Assembly: GCA_964568735.1 (NCBI GenBank) | Contig: CAZMRF010000017.1 | Coordinates: 1 to 64,000 of the forward strand | From: CAZMRF01 sp964568735 | Lineage (GTDB): Bacteria; Acidobacteriota; Polarisedimenticolia; JACPZX01 | Direction: 5' to 3' | DNA: 64,000 nucleotides | In this document: positions 55,649 to 62,595 of the stretch, piece by piece | Numbering within the stretch: position 1 is the stretch's first letter | How the letters are laid out: the number at the start of each line of letters is the position of its first letter | Position numbers and translations under genes: made by a program | Notes under the pieces: generated by a model | Databases searched by the model: none | What the model saw: only the letters and a program-made list of their open reading frames with translations | What the model was told of the DNA's origin: nothing

Positions 55649-57349
55649 CTAGCGGGCGGGCAGTTCGGCCACTGCGCCACTGCCACCCTTCATCTTCACC
55701 TGGAATCCCGTGACCTTCCCGCCCTTGATGTCGGCCGGGCGAACGACGGTCTCGTAGGAAGCTCCCGCACCGCTCGAGCACTCGGTGCAGCTCACGCTTC
55801 CGACCAGCTTCGGCCCGCGCTGCGTCACAGCGAAGATGTCGAAGCCCTGGACGGTCAGCTCGGCCGTGGTGTCCCACGTGATCGTGTGGCGACCCTTCAC
55901 GGTCTTGACCGCGCCGTTGATGATGTTCTCGCTCACGAGCGGGTTGCGGTTGCCGAAGCAGGTGACTCCGCTTCTGGCAGCCTGCCGGATCGTGATGCCC
56001 AGGTCACCGCACTTGCCGACGCGGCAGTTGACCTCGGTGATGCTGGCGCCGGTCACTTCGGGCGCCTTTCCGATGTCAATCCGAGTCCGCCAGCAGCTCG
56101 GGATCGGGATGGGCATCGTCCCGCTCGCGGGGAACATGACGGGCCCGGTGGGATTGCCGTTCGCATCCATCGGGGGCGTCGCAAGGTCCGCCGTGTTGGG
56201 ATCGTCCACCCAGACCAGAGTGCTGTAGAGAATGTCCCCATTCGGATCGACGTTGTCGGCGATAGCGTCGTTCGGGTCGGCGTTGATGACGGCCTTCTCG
56301 AGCGTGTACCGGACCATCCCGCCCCACTTCTTCTTGATGTCCCGAACGCCCACGCCGGCGGCCCTTGTCGCGTCACGCGTCTTGGTTGTGTTCCGCGTCG
56401 CGAGCGTCGGGTTGTTCGTCGGCACCGACTTCTCGTCGCTGTGGACCATGAGCGCATCAACCTGGAAGCGGACGGGAACCGTCGGCATGCTGCAGTCCAC
56501 GACGTTGCAGTTCAGGCCGCTGACCTCACGGGGACGGGCTGTCTGCCACGGAATGGCATTGTTCTTCCCGGTCTCTGTCGGGATCACGTTCGGCTGGCCG
56601 TTCGTGACATTCGCGTAGGCATAGAAGCCCTGGCGGACATCGCAGGCTGCGCCGTTCGCCCCCGGCGTGAAGACCGCGCATGGCCCGTTGGCGGCGCCGC
56701 CGATGTTACCGCGATCCATGTTGGTCACGGCGGCGAGGGCGAAGAAGGCATCCCCGGGCAGCCGCAGAAGGACGGCCGTCGGGTAGTCCATCATCGAAGC
56801 AATCGAGTAATAGCCCGGGTAGGCCTGGCCGGCCTGGAAGAACCCGAAGTAAGGGTTCAGGATGTTGTCGTCATTCGCGTAGAGGTAGGCGGTGGCGACG
56901 CCGTCGTAGCTGTTGACGTAGCTGAAGGGTGCTAACGGCCGTGTGTTGTCGCAGCAGCCGTCCACCCCCGAGTTGGCCCAGTTGTTCGAGCCCAGGCAGA
57001 CGGAGCCTAGAGGGAATCCCTCCAGGGGGAATGTCGCTGCGGCGTCGAGAAGATCCACGGGAAACATCCCGCTGTCGTTCCCGTTGAAGGCTTTCGACGC
57101 GAAGGCCGTTCCCGTGTTCCCGAGCCCCGTGTTCACATTCATGTTGCCGAAGCCGAACTGCCAGAAGATGCCCGTGATGTCGTTCTTCGTGAATCCGGGC
57201 GGGACGGGCTCGAAGTAGGCCCGGTTGGCGCACTGGAAGAGCGCGTAGGTCTCCTGGCTGGAGGCGCAGAAGGCCCAGGGGAGCGTGACCGTTCCGCCCA
57301 GGACCGCGGCACCGATGACCGATATCTTGAGGACTTTCGACAGGTTCAT
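55649..57349 (-). CDS. secreted Cys-rich protein of the GVDGCCD family, long paralog
   Basis: 566 residues from the ATG at 57349; a GTG at 57358 is the alternative. Signal peptide ends near WAFC (~28). Shares CANRAYF, IFWQFGFGN, FNGNDSG, CLGSNNWANSGVDGCCDN (118-135), YPTAVLL, FFALAAV, DVRQGFY, IPWQT, HSDEK, CGDLGI. Insertions of ~90 residues make it the longest. The C-terminal ~120 residues form a beta-rich, fibronectin-like domain with a second cysteine pair (SCTECSSGAGA). Several DPN/DPNG stretches (DANGNPTGP, DPNGDI) occur. It is followed by a strong intrinsic terminator, so it is probably the end of a transcription unit. Unknown function. Confidence 0.82.
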   Translation of the reverse strand: MNLSKVLKISVIGAAVLGGTVTLPWAFCASSQETYALFQCANRAYFEPVPPGFTKNDITGIFWQFGFGNMNVNTGLGNTGTAFASKAFNGNDSGMFPVDLLDAAATFPLEGFPLGSVCLGSNNWANSGVDGCCDNTRPLAPFSYVNSYDGVATAYLYANDDNILNPYFGFFQAGQAYPGYYSIASMMDYPTAVLLRLPGDAFFALAAVTNMDRGNIGGAANGPCAVFTPGANGAACDVRQGFYAYANVTNGQPNVIPTETGKNNAIPWQTARPREVSGLNCNVVDCSMPTVPVRFQVDALMVHSDEKSVPTNNPTLATRNTTKTRDATRAAGVGVRDIKKKWGGMVRYTLEKAVINADPNDAIADNVDPNGDILYSTLVWVDDPNTADLATPPMDANGNPTGPVMFPASGTMPIPIPSCWRTRIDIGKAPEVTGASITEVNCRVGKCGDLGITIRQAARSGVTCFGNRNPLVSENIINGAVKTVKGRHTITWDTTAELTVQGFDIFAVTQRGPKLVGSVSCTECSSGAGASYETVVRPADIKGGKVTGFQVKMKGGSGAVAELPAR

Positions 57350-57410
57350 TGACCTCACCCCATTGACAGTTGAAGTAACCCGATTCCTCCCCCGCTGACA
57401 TCAAGCAGGG

Positions 57411-57439
57411 CCCGGGGGGCGGGGTTGGCGCCCCCCAGG
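57411..57439 (-). terminator. GC-rich hairpin after the 478-residue secreted protein
   Basis: An 11-bp stem (CCTGGGGGGCG with CGCCCCCCGGG, one G-U pair) and a 7-base loop lie 17 bases past the stop codon on the minus strand. No U-tract follows, so it may be a pause or RNA-stability structure between two paralog genes. Confidence 0.45.
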
Positions 57440-57455
57440 TCCGCCCATGAATCTC

Positions 57456-58892
57456 CTACTTGATAGCCACCTTGGCGGAGGCGCCCGTGCTGGCCTCGAT
57501 CTCGAGGTCTCGCGCTCCCTTGAGCTGGCCCATGGGGATACGGACGGAGTACTCCGCCCCTTCCCCGTTCGTGCATGCCTTGCAACTCAGTGTCGCGACG
57601 ACCTGGCGTCCCGATGCGGGCGTCAGAGCATAGACCGTGAAGTCGCGCACCTGAAGCTCCGTGCTCGTCTCGAAGGTCAGATCCACTCCACCCTTCCCGC
57701 GCAGGGCCTTCGCGTTCCTGGGGACACCGTCCGCAGCGAGCGCGCCGCCGATGCAGGAGGGAGCGGAGACCACTCCGTAGCCCAGGTCGCCGCACAACCC
57801 CTGCCGGCACGGTGTCGACGAAGGAGTGGCCTGGGGCGCCGCGCCGAAGTAGGTGCGGAGTCTCAGGCACGTATCCACCGGAACCTGCGCGTGGGCGGTG
57901 ACGTCCCCGTTCGGATCGACGGTCGGACCGCTCGATGGAGAGAGCGAGGTCCAGCCGTTCGGATCGAGGCCGCCGACCGGGTTATTCGGGTCGTCGATGT
58001 CGTTCTGCTCGATGACGTATCTCAGGAGCGACTGGTCCGCCGTTCCCATCCCCGTCAGACCCTGCCCGTTCACGACAGCGTTCGTCGAGGGACGGGTGCT
58101 CTGATCGCTGTAGACCTTCACGCCGTGCCAGCCCAGGTCCACCTCTCGAGGAGATGAGTTGGGATCGACCGCCCGGACGAGGGGCGCGCTGTTGCCCGGT
58201 ACCGACTGCCACAGGACGACGTTGTTCGCCGCCGTCATGGCATTCTGCCCGCCATTCGAGACATCGGCCATCCGGAAGAAGCCCTGCCGGACGTCGAAGG
58301 CGTCCGTGCGGGCCACGCTCGCGACGGCGGCCAAGGCGAAATAATGGCCCGTGCCTTCCGTCAGGAGGACACCCAGAGGTGCATCCTGGACCCACTTCGT
58401 ATCCGCGACGCCTGGGAAGCCATTGTTGTTGGCCTCAACGTCGAAGGCCGGATTCAGAAGGTCGTCGTCGTTGAAGGGGAGCGACGTATCGCGGGGGTGG
58501 TCGCAGCAGCCGTCCACCCCGGAGTTGCCCCAGTTGTTGGAGCCCAGGCAAAGGGAGCCCGGCGGGAAGCTCTGCGTCGGGAAGGTAGCTGCGGCGTCCA
58601 GGATGTTCATGGCGAAGGTACCGCTGTCGTTCCCGTTGAATGCCTTGGCGTTGAATGCGGTTCCATCGAGGCCGCCACCGGTGTTCAGGGTCCCGTTCCC
58701 GAACCCGATGCTCCAGAAGACACCGGAGACCGCGCCGGAGCCCGCCGGGGGTGCCGCGATATATGCCCTGTCCGCACACCCGAAGATCGCGTAGGTCTCG
58801 CGCGTCGTGTCGCAGAACGCGAACAGCTGCGGCCCGACCACTGTGATGGCGACGGCGGCCAGCACCACCAGCGCCTTGAAGCCCCTTCTCAT
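57456..58892 (-). CDS. secreted Cys-rich protein of the GVDGCCD family, middle paralog
   Basis: 478 residues from the ATG at 58892, which has a GGAGGG site seven bases upstream; the frame is open upstream but without a signal. Signal peptide ends near residue 26 (FAFC). Shares CADRAYI, VFWSIGFGN, FNGNDSG, CLGSNNWGNSGVDGCCD (115-131), LGVLL, YFALAAV, DVRQGFF, LWQS, YSDQSTRPS, CGDLGYGV, and the C-terminal beta domain with SCKACTNGEGA. Nearest in sequence to the 566-residue paralog. Function unknown. Confidence 0.82.
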   Translation of the reverse strand: MRRGFKALVVLAAVAITVVGPQLFAFCDTTRETYAIFGCADRAYIAAPPAGSGAVSGVFWSIGFGNGTLNTGGGLDGTAFNAKAFNGNDSGTFAMNILDAAATFPTQSFPPGSLCLGSNNWGNSGVDGCCDHPRDTSLPFNDDDLLNPAFDVEANNNGFPGVADTKWVQDAPLGVLLTEGTGHYFALAAVASVARTDAFDVRQGFFRMADVSNGGQNAMTAANNVVLWQSVPGNSAPLVRAVDPNSSPREVDLGWHGVKVYSDQSTRPSTNAVVNGQGLTGMGTADQSLLRYVIEQNDIDDPNNPVGGLDPNGWTSLSPSSGPTVDPNGDVTAHAQVPVDTCLRLRTYFGAAPQATPSSTPCRQGLCGDLGYGVVSAPSCIGGALAADGVPRNAKALRGKGGVDLTFETSTELQVRDFTVYALTPASGRQVVATLSCKACTNGEGAEYSVRIPMGQLKGARDLEIEASTGASAKVAIK

Positions 58893-58929
58893 ATGAAACC
58901 CTCCTCTCCTAAAGGTCTCCGGTATCTGT

Positions 58930-59604
58930 CTAAAAGTGTGGCGGCACACACGTCTTGGGTCCGTTGTCCTCCAGGATGAGCACGGCCTCCCCGAGCACCA
59001 GATTCCACAGCGGGAGCTGCGTGCACTGGTGGGTCAGGACGAAGCCGTTCTGGGCGTCGAACCGCGTGATCGTGGCCGTTGCGCTCAGGGCGCACTGCGT
59101 ACAGATGTCCTCAGGCGTCACCGCCGTCGTGTGGTACTCCACCGGGAAAAAGGTGTAGCCCTTCGGGGGCGACCCCAGATCCGCAAAGAAGAACGAGTTC
59201 CCGGGGATGTCCGAGCCGACGATGATCCCGCTCGTCGAGACGGTGTCCTGGATGATGGCACCCAACTGGTCGGCGAAGCTGAAGGTCTCGAGCTGCCCGC
59301 ACACGAAGGTGTTCACCGTTCCGGAAACAGGATTGAACTGCGTGAGCGTCCCGTTGGAACTGAGGTTCAGGGCGGCACAGGTGCTCGTCAGCCCCCCTGG
59401 GCCCGAATGCGGCCCCCGGTCCGGGAAGGAGACGATGTTCCTTCCCTTCCCGTCTCCGGTAATGGCGAAGATCTGCTTGTTGAGCTTGTAGGCCATGTTG
59501 GAGGCCATGGCCTCCCGGCCCAGGAGGCTCAGGGCGCAGAGAACGGCGGACAGTGCAAGCAGGCTTCGGAGGATCCGGCTCGTCACCTTTCTCGATTTCA
59601 TCAT
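58930..59604 (-). CDS. secreted protein with duplicated beta repeats, paralog A
   Basis: 224 residues; ATG at 59604, with another ATG one codon later. Signal peptide ends at EAMA (~33). Two related units: CAALNLSSNGTLTQFNPVSG...CGQL...LGAIIQD and CTQCALSATATITRFDAQNG...CTQL...LGEAVLILED, about 75-90 residues apart. The pattern (T/S)xTxFNxxxGxVxT followed by GEAVLI recalls short beta repeats ending GEGYWI in secreted proteins, by resemblance only. Three cysteine pairs. Shares GRNIVS and LSSNG with the next gene, so the two are paralogs. 37 bases before the 478-residue gene. Confidence 0.75.
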   Translation of the reverse strand: MMKSRKVTSRILRSLLALSAVLCALSLLGREAMASNMAYKLNKQIFAITGDGKGRNIVSFPDRGPHSGPGGLTSTCAALNLSSNGTLTQFNPVSGTVNTFVCGQLETFSFADQLGAIIQDTVSTSGIIVGSDIPGNSFFFADLGSPPKGYTFFPVEYHTTAVTPEDICTQCALSATATITRFDAQNGFVLTHQCTQLPLWNLVLGEAVLILEDNGPKTCVPPHF

Positions 59605-59706
59605 CTCTCGTGTTCTCCCGGCTCCGGCCTCCCCCTCCGCGAGCCTGATCTCATCGTACGGGCCTTGGGACATCACTCTACCTCGATTCTGCCCTTACCG
59701 TCATGC

Positions 59707-60603
59707 CTAGTAGATCAGCGGCGCCGGGTAATTGGCGTTCGGCGTCGTCGGGCAGGGCAGCGGGTTCGCACCCGGGGTCAGGCAATTGACCGGCCGTCCC
59801 TCGGTCGTGGTGCCGCCGCCCGGAGCATTGCTCCCGAAGATCAGGGCCGCCTCACCCACGCGCAGCGGCGGGTTGCCATCCAGGTCTCTCGGCGTCACGC
59901 AGTTGTAGGTCTCGATGCTGCCCGTCGTCGGCGGGGCCGTATTGACGGTGAGAAGGACTGAGCCGTTCGGAAGGTTGAGCTGGTCGCAGATGCAGCCGCG
60001 CTCCGTGCAGGTCGTGGAGTTCGGGATCGGGAAATAGAGCTTCCCCTTCGCGTTCGCCTGCGCGACGTTCTTGTAGGCCGCGAACTTCTGGGAGCACTCG
60101 ACGCCCGGGATGACCAGGCTGATGTCCGTCGCGCCGAGGCCGCCACCCAGGTTGACCCTGATCTCGACGCCCTGCCCCTCGTCCCACTCCGAGCTGGCGA
60201 GCGAAGCGGCGCAGTCGTGTGAGTTCACGAGCCCGGCAAGCGGATCGTACTGAGTCAGGGAACCGGTGTCCGTGATCGAGTCGCCGTTCACGTCGAAGGC
60301 GAGTCCGCCCGGCCTGTCGAGCCGCTGACAGAGCTTGATGAATCCGTTGTTCGAGAGGTTGGCCGGAGAGCCGTTGATCGGGCTGACCCGCTGGATCGAA
60401 ACGAAGTTCCTCCCTGTCGTAGTCCCCGGAGGGCTGGGAGGCGTGGTCGTGATAGCGAAGTTCATGAGGCCCGCGCCGCTCCCGCACTTCGGGGCGGCCG
60501 GCGGAGCCTGGGGCATGGCGAATGCCATCGGCGCCGCGAGGGCAAAGATCCCAGCGGTCACTGCCATTCCCAGGAGCGCACGTCGGAACTGAATCGTAGT
60601 CAT
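59707..60603 (-). CDS. secreted protein with beta repeats, paralog B
   Basis: 298 residues with a signal peptide (cleavage near FAMP, ~30). Shares GRNFVS, NLSNNG, GSLTQYDPLAGLVNSHDC and a late RVGEAALIF with paralog A; carries an extra Cys-rich segment (CTERGCICDQL). A Pro/Thr-rich linker precedes the repeats. First gene after the promoter at 60702-60729, so likely first of a transcription unit 298-224-478-566 residues. The 102-base gap to the next gene holds no clear promoter. Function unknown. Confidence 0.75.
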   Translation of the reverse strand: MTTIQFRRALLGMAVTAGIFALAAPMAFAMPQAPPAAPKCGSGAGLMNFAITTTPPSPPGTTTGRNFVSIQRVSPINGSPANLSNNGFIKLCQRLDRPGGLAFDVNGDSITDTGSLTQYDPLAGLVNSHDCAASLASSEWDEGQGVEIRVNLGGGLGATDISLVIPGVECSQKFAAYKNVAQANAKGKLYFPIPNSTTCTERGCICDQLNLPNGSVLLTVNTAPPTTGSIETYNCVTPRDLDGNPPLRVGEAALIFGSNAPGGGTTTEGRPVNCLTPGANPLPCPTTPNANYPAPLIY

Positions 60604-60701
60604 CTGCTCACTCCTCCCACCGAAGTCTGCTCCGGCCCCCGTGCCGCCCAGCTAGCGGCATGACGAGGACACTATCCCTTCCAAGCAGAAAAGGTTAGCC
60701 A

Positions 60702-60729
60702 AAGATACCCTGAAAAGGGGTACGGTCAA
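60702..60729 (-). promoter_or_regulatory. promoter for the secreted-protein cluster with spacer inverted repeat
   Basis: Minus-strand TTGACC (60724-60729) and TATCTT (60702-60707) with a 16-base spacer. Between them TACCC-CTTTTCA-GGGTA forms a perfect 5-bp inverted repeat (60706-60722), a likely regulator site. The leader is about 90 bases. Confidence 0.55.
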
Positions 60730-60752
60730 GCAAAAATCCCGCCACTTCGCTG

Positions 60753-61250
60753 TCATTCGACGACATAGAACACGGCCTGGCCCATCTCGGGCAGGCCCTC
60801 CTGGACGAAAGCGCTCCCCCTGACCTGGACGGCAGAGGCCGTCCTGGCTTCGGGTATGCTCGCCGCCCGGCGAACGGCGTATTCGGCCTCTTCGGCGCCC
60901 TTCCATGTGAGAACCACCTTGCCTTCCTCGTAGTCCACCCAGAGGTCGCTCGGCGCGGAATGGGAGGCCCCAATGGAACCGGCTCCATCCGAAACAAACG
61001 GAACGGAGCCCGGCTGACCCATGAAAAACCCGACGGACAAGATGACCAACGAGAGGCAGGCGGCCGCCAGGGAGAGGGCCGGCATCGAGTGAGCCCGGCT
61101 CCCGGCCGCCTCCCGGGCGGCGAGATCCGAACGAACACCGGCCAGAATCCGCCCGCGTGCGCTGGATCCGAGCCTGAGCCTGGTCGTTCCGTGCTCCTGG
61201 AGGTAGGCCTGGAGGGGGTCTGACCCGCTGATCCTGTTCATCTCGCGCAT
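60753..61250 (-). CDS. single-pass membrane protein, anti-sigma-like layout
   Basis: 165 residues: a cytoplasmic N-terminus of ~54 residues rich in Arg and Ala (no zinc-binding HCC motif), one membrane helix (MPALSLAAACLSLVILSVGFFMG, ~56-78) and a ~85-residue outer part with a fibronectin-like pattern (VDYEEGKVVLTWKG, EGLPEMGQAVFYVVE). The layout resembles membrane anti-sigma factors or secretion-linked anchors, but no sigma factor is adjacent. It is separated from the upstream gene by a strong terminator, and a 15-base palindrome lies in its 5' leader. Unrecognised otherwise. Confidence 0.65.
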   Translation of the reverse strand: MREMNRISGSDPLQAYLQEHGTTRLRLGSSARGRILAGVRSDLAAREAAGSRAHSMPALSLAAACLSLVILSVGFFMGQPGSVPFVSDGAGSIGASHSAPSDLWVDYEEGKVVLTWKGAEEAEYAVRRAASIPEARTASAVQVRGSAFVQEGLPEMGQAVFYVVE

Positions 61251-61275
61251 CGTCCCTGCTCTCCCCGAGTCCGTC

Positions 61276-61290
61276 GGCCGGAATCCGGCC
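61276..61290. promoter_or_regulatory. 15-base palindrome in the leader of the 165-residue membrane protein
   Basis: GGCCGGA-A-TCCGGCC has perfect 7-base arms and lies 26 bases before the ATG. It could be an operator or a small RNA stem over the leader. Confidence 0.4.
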
Positions 61291-61338
61291 TACAGACATC
61301 CAATACCCCTCCAAGCTCTCGATCGTTCAACCCGCCCC

Positions 61339-61366
61339 AAAAAAAGGCCGGCTTCACGGGCCGGTC
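61339..61366 (-). terminator. intrinsic terminator of the 384-residue secreted protein gene
   Basis: On the minus strand GACCGGC and GCCGGCC pair (one mismatch) around a 7-base loop, followed by TTTTTTT. The stem begins in the last codons of the gene, and the TGA lies in the loop. Confidence 0.85.
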
Positions 61367-62508
61367 TTGCCCGCCCTCTCGCGGGCGATGGCAAGGAGGG
61401 CCGCGAAATCGAAGCCCTGGCGGGCCTGCGCCAGCCGCTCCTCCTGCTCCTGCGCCGACATGGGGAGACGCTCCGCGAGGAGCGTATCGAAGGCCGCCGC
61501 CTCCTCACCGAGGATACGCCCCTTCCACTCGCCGCCCAGGCGATCGAGGAGAATGGCCTGCCCCGCGCCCGTGGATGCGGCTCTCCCCCAGGCATGGGAG
61601 GGCTCGGTGGGAGTCTCGAGGAGGGCGGTGAAGATGCGCGTCATCCTCAAGACCGCGCCGTACTTGAAGGCGTCGTAAGCGCTCTCACCCTCGCGCTTGC
61701 CGGGAGGGGCTATCTGGCGCCCCGCGAGGAGGCGCAGGACCTCGTACTCGGTGAAGAGCGCCAGCCCCTCGCTGATCTCCGCGGCCATGTATTCCTTCGC
61801 AGCGTCGCCGAGAAGCGTGACGCGCGCCCGCCGAACGGCAATGAACTGCCGCCCGAGATCCTCGATGTAGGAGCGATTGGCGGGAGCGGTGAAGAGGATC
61901 TCCGCGAGGATGCGGCTCTCGACGCCAGCGAGCGCGGTGCTCTCCGGGTAGGCCGCGACGGCCTTCGGGGATGACCTGTGCGCGAAGCGGCTGCCCCCCG
62001 CGGCGACGAGGTGAACGTGCGCGAGGTGATGCACCATGGCGAGGATCTCCAGCTCGGCGGAGGGATCCCCTCCTCCGGGCGGAGGAACGACGTCACCGAG
62101 GTCGTAGAGAGCGGTCGGAACGCCGCCCACCAGGACCGGCGAGGCGTTCGATCCCGTGGCGAGGGACCTGCCGATCCAGGCCGCAGCATCACCTGGAGCC
62201 TCTCCCGCCACGCGGGCCAGGCCGGCCGGAGGGGAGGGATGCCCGGCGAGGATCACGAAGGGCTCGCGACCGGGACGAGTTTCTCGAACGAGCAAGGGAG
62301 AGGGAGCGCCCTCGTTGCCCACCCAGATCTGGCGCCTCGCCGCCTCGTCGAGCTCCAGCGCGGCGCGCGCGCGGGCGAGGGCCTGGGCCTGCTGGGCCGT
62401 CGGCGTGACGGGGCTCTTGGCCTCGGCCCGAAGGGGGGCCTGAGCGGCGCCCGCCGTCATCACGAGGAGGAGCAGGAGCGCTCGAGCGGGCGCTTCGTTG
62501 AAGGACAT
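61354..62508 (-). CDS. secreted protein with degenerate HExxH-like motif
   Basis: 384 residues from the ATG at 62508 (GGAG upstream). Signal peptide MSFNEAPARALLLLLVMTAG...RAEA. Midway, LEILAMVHHLAHVHLV resembles a zincin helix (HExxH) with the glutamate replaced by His (HHLAH), followed after ~50 residues by ESRILAEILFT and a helical region. I recall secreted Acidobacteria-type proteins with HEAFH in the corresponding place, which suggests an inactivated or atypical metallopeptidase fold. No other family is recognised. Own promoter and terminator, so a single-gene unit. Confidence 0.65.
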   Translation of the reverse strand: MSFNEAPARALLLLLVMTAGAAQAPLRAEAKSPVTPTAQQAQALARARAALELDEAARRQIWVGNEGAPSPLLVRETRPGREPFVILAGHPSPPAGLARVAGEAPGDAAAWIGRSLATGSNASPVLVGGVPTALYDLGDVVPPPGGGDPSAELEILAMVHHLAHVHLVAAGGSRFAHRSSPKAVAAYPESTALAGVESRILAEILFTAPANRSYIEDLGRQFIAVRRARVTLLGDAAKEYMAAEISEGLALFTEYEVLRLLAGRQIAPPGKREGESAYDAFKYGAVLRMTRIFTALLETPTEPSHAWGRAASTGAGQAILLDRLGGEWKGRILGEEAAAFDTLLAERLPMSAQEQEERLAQARQGFDFAALLAIARERAGKTGP

Positions 62509-62550
62509 GGGGAGTCTCCTTATAATCATCCGCGCCTGCGGGAGCGGAGC

Positions 62551-62580
62551 ATCATAGCCGCGCGCCCGGCGCCCCATCAA
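62551..62580 (-). promoter_or_regulatory. sigma70-type promoter for the 384-residue gene
   Basis: Minus-strand TTGATG (62575-62580) and TATGAT (62551-62556) with an 18-base spacer, about 40 bases before the ATG. Confidence 0.65.
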
Positions 62581-62595
62581 GAAAACTCCCCACAC

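Noticed and set aside
60680..60700. Sigma54-like TTGGC...CTGC site before the secreted cluster
   Set aside because: The GG to GC distance is 14, not the required 12; the sigma70-type pair beside it fits better.
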